A stretch of DNA of 64,000 nt from Maribacter zhoushanensis (GTDB lineage: Bacteria > Bacteroidota > Bacteroidia > Flavobacteriales > Flavobacteriaceae). The position numbers and the translations under genes were made by a program. Location of the stretch: positions 329,769-393,768 of the forward strand of contig NZ_JARKMR010000003.1 in the NCBI RefSeq assembly GCF_029350975.1, written 5' to 3'. Positions 18,201 through 25,844 of this stretch are shown piece by piece. The notes under the pieces are model-generated. The model worked only from the letters and a program-made list of their open reading frames with translations. It was not told where the DNA came from and did not search any database. The number at the start of each line of letters is the position of its first letter. Within the stretch, counting starts at the first letter, position 1.

Positions 18201-18504
18201 CTGCTGTTTCTGTAATATCCTCAAACTGTAAATTACCTTTGTTTAAGTATAATTTATTTTTCACTTGATTTCCTGAAAAATAAATGTCGGGTAAACTATC
18301 GTTATTGATGTCGCCAATGGCAACACCGCCACCATTATAAAAATATAGGTAGTCTAAAATACTTAGGTCTTTGGTTTCGGTTAAAGTATTTTCAAAAGCG
18401 ATACCTGTATCATTAGCATTGTGTTTTACAAATAACTCTCCTGAATTCTGTTTGCAACCAATGGCAAATACCAATACACATATGTACAGTAAATTATTCT
18501 TCAT
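15253..18504 (-). CDS. FG-GAP/VCBS-repeat lipoprotein with ASPIC/UnbV domain (CRTAC1-like), copy 2
   Basis: A 1083-residue lipoprotein (lipobox AIGC near residue 16). Many FG-GAP/VCBS repeats are visible, each with a calcium-loop pattern DxNxDxxxD, for example GDINNDSLPDIYFSG, GDVNGDGLLDIY and FDIDGDGDQDYL. An ASPIC/UnbV segment follows the first repeat block at about residues 500-590 (FGIGTKIFSY, TVRGFQASSE, IIWPDKN). The repeats form beta-propellers like integrin alpha heads and usually bind protein or polysaccharide partners at the surface. It is a clear paralogue of the gene just upstream, with which it overlaps by 11 bases, and both precede the haloperoxidase-like gene. No enzymatic motif seen. 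Confidence 0.88.
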   Translation of the reverse strand: MKNNLLYICVLVFAIGCKQNSGELFVKHNANDTGIAFENTLTETKDLSILDYLYFYNGGGVAIGDINNDSLPDIYFSGNQVKNKLYLNKGNLQFEDITETAGVAGDSSWNTGTIMGDVNGDGLLDIYVCAVVGLNGFNGYNELFINQGDATFKESAADYGLDFESYSSSAAFLDYDLDGDLDMYLLNHAIHTQDSYGNAQIRHNRIYETGDKLLRNDNGKFVDVSEDAGIYGGVNGYGLGIAVSDFNQDGYPDLYIGNDFHEDDYYYINNGDGTFKESLKEAFGHTTRFSMGSDVADINHDGLPDLISLDMLSKDEIVLKSSEGDDDVQIQKMKTKSFGYHNQYTRNMLSVNQPNGKFLETALQSGVAATDWSWSALFGDFNQDGEQDLYISNGIPKRPNDLDYINYISNENIRSKINNTNLVDQKALKMMPSGFVGNMIFKGAKDLQFIDESKNWIAQDTIISGATAYSDLDNDGDLDLITNNLYSKAGIQENTTNSQRNWLKIKLNYTKNNTFGIGTKIFSYANGIQQFKEMYTVRGFQASSEPIIHFGYGELENIDSLKIIWPDKNIQLVKNIAVNQTLYLNPENTQPFNYNSLKQKENVLFEKASNNLGIDYVHLEDAYSDYLRQKLIPYQMSDRGPAVSIGDLNGDGKDDIFFGGAKYIPSQIYVQGDSTFYSKNYQEIKKDSIKEDIASILGDFNLDGKNDLIVGTGGADFFNEMKPLINSYYVSNDSVFTKNEFPDLFENTSVLLKLDYDHDNDLDIIICNQSISADYGNKPNSYLLNNENGDFKVATSPFENLGMVTDAIVTDFNNDGWEDILFVGEWMSPRFFQNSKGTFEEIHPLENKNTNGLWQAITSFDIDGDGDQDYLLGNWGLNTKFTATQDHPMKMFYGDLDKNGATETIVSTYKDGKDYPVDGLKELSSQLVALRKKFNTYSSFAGKSMEEILGEDMLPNAEVLEVHTLSSGYLQNNGGKFSFIPFSYELQLAPIMAFLEFDFNGDTKTEVLAAGNYFGVKPYHGRFDSFPGALISSTNNVTLANEIGLDLTGKSIRSMNILNANNKKYILLTFNNKAAEVYSILKP

Positions 18505-21500
18505 TTAATCGATACAATTTTGGAGTGTCATTGTTGATAGCTGCGATGATAAATTCATTTCCTTTTTTATCTTTTACTATTTGTAGTTGTTTTACTTCAT
18601 TTCTTATGAAGAACCCGCTATCAGTATAGTTTTTCCATTCAAAATTCACCTTTCCATCACCAAGAAGAACGTTGCCGTAGTTGGCGTCTAATCGAGAATA
18701 CTGAGGTTTAAATTCAAAATTATTACCTGCCATTACAAGGTCAAGATTACCGTCTTTGTTTACATCTAAACATTGAATACCGCAAATACAGGAAAATTGA
18801 ACTTGAGGAGGTAAAATTTTAATAGTAAAATTGCCATTACCATTATTTATGGCAATTACGGTTTCAGCAATACTAGCTTCTTTTAGAATGGTGTTGTCAA
18901 TAACATTTTTTGAAAATAACTCTTGAATTGTTTTTGAAGCGTATTCAGAAGCTTTAATGTTCTTTTTCTTAAGTGCTAATATTTGAGTAGTTAATTCCTT
19001 TTTTTGATGAAGAGGATAATCGCCGCCATCATAATTTTGTGTGGTTATTTGTTCAATGGTTCCATCATTATCAAAATCATTTACCCACATTTTCATAGGT
19101 TGCCCAGGTGCAGGTTTGTAATGAATGTTACTGCCCGTATTACCTAAAATTAAATCTTGGTCTCCGTCGTTATCCAAATCATAACCTTCTACGGCACCCC
19201 ACCAACCACTAAGGCTGTCAAGAGAGCTTTTAGAATCGCTAAGTCTTCTGCCAGAGTTTTTATAAATTTTTGGGCTACCCCAATCAGAAACGGTTACTAG
19301 GTCATCTTTACCGTCACCATCCATATCTAGCCATTTGGCATCGGTAATCATCCCTGCATCTTTTAGGTCGTATGCAGAGCGTTCGGTAATATCTGTAAAA
19401 GTACCATCACCGTTATTTAAGAGAAATAAATGATCAGGGTTTATACCGTATGTACCAACTACACTTCTTGATCCTACAAAAACATCAATATCACCGTCAC
19501 TATCAAAATCTGAAGGAGCGACAACGGCTACATTTTTGTTGATATTTGGTAGTTTGTTTGTACTTAAAGAAAAGTTGCCATTTCCATCGTTCAGATATAG
19601 TCGAATGCCATAACTGCCTTGCAAACCTAATTCATTACCCCCCGTACCGACCATAAGGTCTAAATCACCATCATTATCCGAATCAAAAAAGGAAGCAGTG
19701 GTGTCTTCTAATGGTGCTTCGGTTTTAAAATATTTTACAATAGGTTTAGAAAGTGAACCGTTGCCCTTGTGAAGATATAATGCACCAGTTTGATTTTTTG
19801 CGCCACCAATGAAAATATCATCATTTCCATCTCCATTTACATCACCAACTGCTAAGCCGGGACCTTCTTCTGCCAATGATTTAGAAATCAATCCTTCATT
19901 ATCAAAGTCCATATAGTTGTTTTCTTTATGGGTCAAGAAAGTATTGTTATCTATAGATTTTAAAAGAGTAGGAGTTTCCGTTTTATTAATCTTAAATACT
20001 TCGCTAGCTTCTTCTTGATTAAATGTAATGGTCTGGTTAGCTTTTACATTGGTTAGCTTAGCAGTAGCGCCATTAGGCCATATAATACGAATGGAGTCTA
20101 ATGTTGTTGTAGCTCCAAGACCTATGGTCATAGGATATTCAACCGAAGATTGAAAACCTCTTGAAGGCATTAAAGTCTGGTCGATAATATTATCTGGGTA
20201 GTATAAACGAGCAACCGTTCCAATACCGAACTTATTGCCGTCATTACCTTTAAATTTTAATTTGATATAGTTGTTTTCTGATTGCGAATCAGAATTGTTG
20301 CGATACACAAACGTCTCCATATTTACGTTGTTGACCACTAAATCTAAGTCGCCATCATTATCTAAATCACCGTAAGCAGAACCGTTTGAACGGCTAGGTA
20401 TTTCAAAACCCCACTGTTTATTGTAGTTGCTGAATGTGATATCTCCGTTGTTTCTATATGCGTAGTTAGGTAAAGGTGTAACTGGCATTTTGTTAATGAT
20501 AGAATCAATAGATTCTTTTCTGCCGGTCAAAGCCATTTTTTGAATGATTTCGTTGGCAAAGAAATCAACGAAATCTAAATCTGTAAGATCATGATTAATT
20601 CCATTAGTGATATAAATATCTTTTAATCCGTCATTGTCCATATCGAATAAAAGTCCAGACCAGCTCCAATCTGTAGCTTCTACGCCACTATAATAAGCGA
20701 TTTCTGAAAAAGAGCCATTTCCATTGTTCAGCTGTAATGTGTTTTGAATGTATTGCTGGTGGAAATCTTTGCTCTGTTTTAATTTAAAAATATTGTAGCC
20801 TTCAAATTCCATTACAGATTTTACACGCTGATCTGGTTCAGGGAGCATATCGGTAATGAAAATATCTGTAAGTCCGTCATTATTTATATCTGCCATATCA
20901 ACCCCCATGGCAGATAAACTCAAGTGGTTTGTCCATTTTTGAACCTCTTCTTTAAAGGTGCCGTCTTGATTGTTGATGTATAAATAATCTCTTTCATAAA
21001 AATCGTTAGAAACATAGATATCCGGGTACAGGTCATTATTGATATCTACGACCATAACGCCAAGACCAAAGCCAATAAGACTGCCATAAATTCCTGCTTC
21101 TTCACTTACGTCAACGAATTTACCATTGTCGTTTCTCAGAAGCATATCGCCTACGCCTCTAAAAATTTTAGGTACACCCTCCCAATCTTGAGCTCTTACT
21201 TCTCGCTGCTCTGCATAACCAAGGCTACTAACGGGAATATTACTGTTGTTTAATATGTAAGCATCCAGATCGCCGTCTTTGTCATAGTCAAAAAAAGAGG
21301 CATGGGTAGAAAAACCTGTTTCAGCTAAGTTGTATTCATGTGCTTTTTCAGTAAAAGTACCGTCACCATCGTTAATGTACAGATCGTTATCATGGTTGTT
21401 GCCTTCCATGTTGCCGGCGTTACTTACGTAAATATCTAAAAATCCGTCATTATTGATATCCGCCATCACTACACCTGTAGACCATGGCTTATTTCCTTTT

Positions 21501-21850
21501 ATACCGGCAGTTTCTGAAATGTCTTCAAATGTCATTTCGCCTTTATTAAGAAATAGCTTGTTAGGTTCCATGTTGCCGGTCAAGAAAACATCTGCTAATC
21601 CATCATTGTTGATGTCACCTATGGCAACACCGCCGCCGTTGTAGAAATTACGGTATTTAAAAATGTTGAATTCTTTAGAGTTGGCAACTTTATTTACAAA
21701 TGAAATACCGGTTTCTTCTGGTTGTAAAAGAGTAAATAAGGTAGGTTCTGTTTTTTCTTTTAACGTATTTGCATCTTCCTTAGAACCGCAAGAATATAAT
21801 AGGGATAAAAATAAACCAAGGCAGCTTAATTTAAGCAAATTAAAGTTCAT
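18494..21850 (-). CDS. FG-GAP/VCBS-repeat lipoprotein with ASPIC/UnbV domain (CRTAC1-like), copy 1
   Basis: A lipoprotein of 1118 residues when started at 21850 (MNFNLLKLS), which gives a good signal with lipobox LYSC; an ATG 24 bases upstream would add a polar N-terminus and is less likely. The domain order matches the next gene: an FG-GAP block (GDINNDGLADVFLTG, ADINNDGFLDIYVSN), an ASPIC/UnbV segment around residues 525-615 (FGIGTVARLY, SRGFQSSVEY, IIWPNG), then further FG-GAP repeats (DLDNDGDQDLILGN). First gene of the five-gene operon; its end overlaps copy 2 by 11 bases. Likely a calcium-stabilised surface or periplasmic binding scaffold; partner unknown. Confidence 0.88.
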   Translation of the reverse strand: MNFNLLKLSCLGLFLSLLYSCGSKEDANTLKEKTEPTLFTLLQPEETGISFVNKVANSKEFNIFKYRNFYNGGGVAIGDINNDGLADVFLTGNMEPNKLFLNKGEMTFEDISETAGIKGNKPWSTGVVMADINNDGFLDIYVSNAGNMEGNNHDNDLYINDGDGTFTEKAHEYNLAETGFSTHASFFDYDKDGDLDAYILNNSNIPVSSLGYAEQREVRAQDWEGVPKIFRGVGDMLLRNDNGKFVDVSEEAGIYGSLIGFGLGVMVVDINNDLYPDIYVSNDFYERDYLYINNQDGTFKEEVQKWTNHLSLSAMGVDMADINNDGLTDIFITDMLPEPDQRVKSVMEFEGYNIFKLKQSKDFHQQYIQNTLQLNNGNGSFSEIAYYSGVEATDWSWSGLLFDMDNDGLKDIYITNGINHDLTDLDFVDFFANEIIQKMALTGRKESIDSIINKMPVTPLPNYAYRNNGDITFSNYNKQWGFEIPSRSNGSAYGDLDNDGDLDLVVNNVNMETFVYRNNSDSQSENNYIKLKFKGNDGNKFGIGTVARLYYPDNIIDQTLMPSRGFQSSVEYPMTIGLGATTTLDSIRIIWPNGATAKLTNVKANQTITFNQEEASEVFKINKTETPTLLKSIDNNTFLTHKENNYMDFDNEGLISKSLAEEGPGLAVGDVNGDGNDDIFIGGAKNQTGALYLHKGNGSLSKPIVKYFKTEAPLEDTTASFFDSDNDGDLDLMVGTGGNELGLQGSYGIRLYLNDGNGNFSLSTNKLPNINKNVAVVAPSDFDSDGDIDVFVGSRSVVGTYGINPDHLFLLNNGDGTFTDITERSAYDLKDAGMITDAKWLDMDGDGKDDLVTVSDWGSPKIYKNSGRRLSDSKSSLDSLSGWWGAVEGYDLDNDGDQDLILGNTGSNIHYKPAPGQPMKMWVNDFDNDGTIEQITTQNYDGGDYPLHQKKELTTQILALKKKNIKASEYASKTIQELFSKNVIDNTILKEASIAETVIAINNGNGNFTIKILPPQVQFSCICGIQCLDVNKDGNLDLVMAGNNFEFKPQYSRLDANYGNVLLGDGKVNFEWKNYTDSGFFIRNEVKQLQIVKDKKGNEFIIAAINNDTPKLYRLNEE

Positions 21851-22126
21851 TGTTGAGTTTGTTAGAGATAGCACTTCTAGTTAATTTGTTAGCTATTAAA
21901 GTTGAGTTAATAACCTGTTTAATAGTTAGTTCAAAATTAATTTGCAATATAGCCAAATACCTACTATTTGTTAGGCTTATTTGGTAAAAGTCAACGTTAA
22001 AATTTAATGAAATCGTTATAGGCGCGGTCTAATAATATGAATAATGAGATTTAGTGGCTACTTTTTAGAAGTAATGGAAATAATCCAATATATTTAACCT
22101 TGACTAAATAACAAACAACTCAACCA

Positions 22127-23713
22127 ATGATAGGAATTTTATCTTTTTTAGGCTTTACCATTTTAGTGGCGGTAATTGCATATCTAGCGACAAGATCAAC
22201 CAATGAACAAACCTCTGATGGCTACTTTCTAGGAGGCAGAAGTTTAACAGCAGGAGTAATAGCGGGTTCTTTACTGTTAACAAACCTATCTACAGAACAG
22301 ATTGTTGGTCTAAACGGTAACGCTTATAGTGATGGAATATTAGTAATGGCTTGGGAGACCTTGGCGGCTATAGCCATGGTAATTTGTGCCATTTATTTGT
22401 TGCCAAGATATTTGAAAGGTGGTATTAGTACAATACCGACGTACTTGGAAAGAAGGTTTGATACTACAACGAAAGCAATGACCTCTGGTTTGTTTTTAAG
22501 TGGCTATGCTATTGTATTATTACCTATTGTTTTGTATTCTGGTTCTTTAGCAATTAGTGGAATGTTCGATTTACCAGAGAAATTAGGGATTTCGGAATGG
22601 GGTTCAATTTGGGTCTGTGTTTGGAGTATTGGTATAATAGGGAGTATTTATGCCATATTCGGAGGCTTAAAAGCTGTTGCAGTTTCTGATACTATTAATG
22701 CCGTAGGGTTACTTATAGGTGGTTTGTTAATACCAATATTTGGACTATATGCAATTAGTGATGACAATAGTATTTTAGGGGGGGTGTCTAAACTTACTGC
22801 AGAGCATCCTGAAAAGTTTAATGCTATTGGTTCGGAATCTTCCAGTATACCATTTGCTACCATTTTTACAGGTATGGTGTTGGTGCAGCTGTTTTATTGG
22901 GGAACCAATCAACAAATAATACAAAGGGCTTTAGGTGCTAAAAATTTAAAAGAAGGTCAAAAAGGAGTAATGCTTGCAGCGTGTTTTAAGATATTAGGAC
23001 CGTTAATTGTTGTTTTGCCAGGTATTATAGCTTTTCATATGTTCGATGGTCAATTGGATAGAGCAGATCAAGCTTATCCTAAATTAGTGGCGGCGGTGTT
23101 GCCTGTAACTTTGGTAGGCTTTTTTGCAGCGGTACTTTTTGGTGCTATTTTAAGTTCTTTCAATAGTGCGTTGAATAGTTGTGTTACTTTGTTTGGTTTG
23201 GATATTTATAAGGAGTACATAAATAAAGAAGCTTCAGAAACTAAAGTCGTTGCAGTAGGTAAGCGTTTTGGTGTTATGCTTGCATTATTTTCAATGATAC
23301 TGGCTCCTTTTTTATATTACGCGTCAGATGGTCTTTTTGGTTACTTGCAACAGGTTAATGGAGCTTACAGTATTCCAATTTTATCGGCGATAGTTATTGG
23401 TTTTTTAACAAAGAGAGTGCCGGCTATAGCTGCGAAGGCGGGGATAATATTTGCTGTTGTTGTTTATGTTATTTACATATTCATGCAAAGAGGTCTTGGG
23501 GTTGAATGGTTGCCGCATATGTTGCATGTTCAAGCTATAACATTTGTTTTAACAATAGGTTTAATGTTGTTGATAGGAAAACTAAAACCTAGGGAGAGTG
23601 ATTATGAGCAAGAATATACAAATGAAGTAGATATTACCAGCTGGAAATATGTAAAGCCTGTTGGTTTAATTATAACATTAATTGTAGTAAGTACATATAT
23701 TATATTTAGATAA
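22127..23713 (+). CDS. SLC5-family sodium/solute symporter (vSGLT/YidK-like)
   Basis: A 528-residue inner-membrane protein with about 14 membrane segments. Motifs match vSGLT: GGRSLTAGVIAGSLLLTNLSTEQIVGLNG near the N-terminus, FYWGTNQQIIQRALG near residue 260, FKILGP near 286, SSFNSALNS near 343 and YLQQVNGAYSIPIL near 405. In vSGLT the corresponding Gln, Asn, Lys and Gln residues bind galactose and the Ser pair belongs to the sodium site. So a sodium-coupled hexose or related polyol uptake role is likely. It is a single-gene unit between the lipoprotein operon and the SusCD locus and could be the inner-membrane transporter for the sugar locus to its right, which otherwise shows none. Confidence 0.88.
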   Translation: MIGILSFLGFTILVAVIAYLATRSTNEQTSDGYFLGGRSLTAGVIAGSLLLTNLSTEQIVGLNGNAYSDGILVMAWETLAAIAMVICAIYLLPRYLKGGISTIPTYLERRFDTTTKAMTSGLFLSGYAIVLLPIVLYSGSLAISGMFDLPEKLGISEWGSIWVCVWSIGIIGSIYAIFGGLKAVAVSDTINAVGLLIGGLLIPIFGLYAISDDNSILGGVSKLTAEHPEKFNAIGSESSSIPFATIFTGMVLVQLFYWGTNQQIIQRALGAKNLKEGQKGVMLAACFKILGPLIVVLPGIIAFHMFDGQLDRADQAYPKLVAAVLPVTLVGFFAAVLFGAILSSFNSALNSCVTLFGLDIYKEYINKEASETKVVAVGKRFGVMLALFSMILAPFLYYASDGLFGYLQQVNGAYSIPILSAIVIGFLTKRVPAIAAKAGIIFAVVVYVIYIFMQRGLGVEWLPHMLHVQAITFVLTIGLMLLIGKLKPRESDYEQEYTNEVDITSWKYVKPVGLIITLIVVSTYIIFR

Positions 23714-24156
23714 GTAGTTTTCAATTAACTATATACTTTTTTACTTATAAAGTGATACTCTAGCTGATAGTAGAGTTGATAGCGCAATATTTCTTACCGC
23801 TTCTGAGGTTAGAAATGTTGCGTTATTTGTTTATGATAATTCTATTTGATTAAGTAATAGTCTAGGTTAATTGCGGTAACAGTATTGCTTCGATTGAAAA
23901 CAGTTGATGAATAGAAGTTAAAGGCTCTTTGATTCATGGTACTTATAATTATATACAGGAATACTTAGGGTTTTGGTATAGGTTTATTTAGTGATATTTG
24001 TTTTAATTAGGCAATTTGAATTAGCGTCTAATCGATAATCATTATTAATTTAGTTTAACTACTAGTTTTTAAAATGGTTAGGTATATCAATATTCAGCTC
24101 ATATAGTCAATTTAAGATTTCTTAATTCTGTAGTAATTCTATTAAGTATGAGAATT
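23714..24156. other. Non-coding gap between the SLC5 gene and susD
   Basis: About 440 AT-rich bases with no open frame I can support on either strand and no tRNA-like signature. It contains a strong hairpin at 23783-23822. The rest looks featureless to me. Confidence 0.6.
23783..23822 (+). terminator. Strong hairpin downstream of the SLC5 gene
   Basis: Arms 23783-23798 and 23807-23822 (16 bases each) pair with one G-U wobble and one T-T mismatch around an 8-base loop (GCTTCTGA). It begins 69 bases after the symporter stop codon. A weak T-rich stretch (TTATTTGTTT) follows rather than a clean T tract, so it could be a terminator, an mRNA 3-prime stabiliser or a processing site. Confidence 0.5.
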
Positions 24157-24183
24157 AAAAAAGCCCCCAATAAAATTGGAGGC
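24157..24183 (-). terminator. Rho-independent terminator of the susCD operon
   Basis: On the minus strand, GCCTCCAAT (24183-24175) pairs with ATTGGGGGC (24171-24163), with one G-U wobble, around a 3-base loop and is followed by six T residues (complement of 24157-24162). It lies about 30 bases after the susD stop. A short T run on the other side means it may also stop plus-strand transcripts. It shows that no SusE/F/G gene follows susD in this operon. Confidence 0.9.
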
Positions 24184-24214
24184 CTTTTCAACTTAAACTT
24201 AAAATTATATATCC

Positions 24215-25825
24215 TTAGTAACCTGGATTTTGAACCAAGTTAGGATTTGCAAGTAATTGTGCTGGTGGAATAGGGAACACATTGTAATCATCGTTGTTAA
24301 TAGTTCCTTCCGCTTTAAATAACCAATCTCTACCGAATTGACCGAAACGAATTAAATCGTTACGTCTCCAAGCTTCTTGATATAGTTCTCTACCTCTTTC
24401 ATCTAAGATATCTTGTTCAGAAACTGTTCCTAACAACTCTTGAGTGTTACGAATAGTTCTTAAGTCGTTAATCATAGCTGTTGGGTCACCACCACTTCTA
24501 AACATAGCTTCAGCCTTCATTAAGTGAGCATCTGCATATCTAAATACAATTTGATGACTTATTGAAGCTTCACCATTTCTAGCAGCATATTTTTGAATAC
24601 GAATACCAGTTGTTTCATCATTATTAATAAAGTTAACAGCACCTGCACCATCTTTAAAGTCTCTTTTGAAAGTAAGAGGAGCACCTTGTCTGTCCTCTAA
24701 CGGAGTACCATCAAGGTCATACTGTTGGTTGATTAAGAAACCATAACCAACATTTGAACCATTAACATATCCATCTAATTCAGAAGCATAAGGTTGATCG
24801 GCAAAATCTACACCTATAGTTGGTACACCACCTCTACGTTCTTCTTGTCCGTCAACTGGGTTTTGATCGGCATCTAATTCATTAGATTCAGAATCTCCTT
24901 CAAATAAGTCGTAAAACTCAGCAAGAGTACTAAACCCGTTCCAGCCACCACCTTGAATACTAGTGTTGTTGTAGTGAAGTCCCATTACTACTTTGTTAAT
25001 AGTATTTGCTTCTAGCGACCAGATAGTTTCTGTGTCAGCGTCTGGTAAGAATAGGTCAAAATAACCTTCTTGTAACGCATAACCATCAGCAGTAATAGCA
25101 TCAACCAAAGAAATTACTTCAGCCATATCACCAGCGTCAGGAGAACCGCCAAGATAAATATGTTTGTTCAAAAGAACCTTAGCTTTTAAATATCTAGCTG
25201 CAGCTTTGCTTGCTCTAAGATTAAGTTCACCGCTACCGGCAGATGTAGTTGGAGTATTGGCAATTGCAGTTTCTATGTCAGCAAGAATAAAATCGACAGC
25301 TGCTTGTCCAGATAATACTTCAGGTACTGAAGTAGAAGGCAATGCAGTGTCTCTATAAGGTACTTGACCAAAATTATCAAGTATTACCCACATACTGTAT
25401 GCTCTAATAAAGCTAGCATCACCAATGTTTTCAGTAGACGGGTTACTTCTAGAATCTAAAACTTGAGAAGCTTGTAATTGGTTACCGTTCCATAACTGAA
25501 ATACGTTAACTATAAAAGAATGTTGACCGTTCCAATCGTGTGTGTGCAATACTCTCCATAATCCGTTATCACCCCAGTCACCACCACGTGTTGGTATTAG
25601 GTGCTCATCTGAAGTAACTTCTTGAAGTGCAAAGTAGTTATCTTGACCAGCATATTGTCCTGCAAGTGAACCGTAAAGATTGGTTACTGTTGAAGACGGA
25701 TCAGCTAATCCTTGAAATCCTTCAGAAATGATTGAATCTGTTTCTTCTATTTCTAGGTCGGTACAGGAAGAAACCCCTACCAACGATAGAATAGAAAGTG
25801 TTAAGATTTTAAAATTATTTTTCAT
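24215..25825 (-). CDS. SusD/RagB-family nutrient-binding outer-membrane lipoprotein
   Basis: A lipoprotein of 536 residues when started at the ATG 25825 (MKNNFKIL; lipobox SSC near residue 20); a start 9 bases upstream is possible but adds nothing recognisable. Typical SusD features include an N-terminal TPR-like helical half with LRASKAAARYLKAKVLLN near residue 205, ADAHLMKAEAMFR near 435, and the C-terminal end ERGRELYQEAWRRNDLIRFG plus PIPPAQLLANPNLVQNPGY. It works as the lid of the SusC pore, capturing oligosaccharide on the cell surface. It follows susC by about 20 bases and ends the operon. Confidence 0.95.
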   Translation of the reverse strand: MKNNFKILTLSILSLVGVSSCTDLEIEETDSIISEGFQGLADPSSTVTNLYGSLAGQYAGQDNYFALQEVTSDEHLIPTRGGDWGDNGLWRVLHTHDWNGQHSFIVNVFQLWNGNQLQASQVLDSRSNPSTENIGDASFIRAYSMWVILDNFGQVPYRDTALPSTSVPEVLSGQAAVDFILADIETAIANTPTTSAGSGELNLRASKAAARYLKAKVLLNKHIYLGGSPDAGDMAEVISLVDAITADGYALQEGYFDLFLPDADTETIWSLEANTINKVVMGLHYNNTSIQGGGWNGFSTLAEFYDLFEGDSESNELDADQNPVDGQEERRGGVPTIGVDFADQPYASELDGYVNGSNVGYGFLINQQYDLDGTPLEDRQGAPLTFKRDFKDGAGAVNFINNDETTGIRIQKYAARNGEASISHQIVFRYADAHLMKAEAMFRSGGDPTAMINDLRTIRNTQELLGTVSEQDILDERGRELYQEAWRRNDLIRFGQFGRDWLFKAEGTINNDDYNVFPIPPAQLLANPNLVQNPGY

Positions 25826-25844
25826 GATATACAATTTTTTTTAA

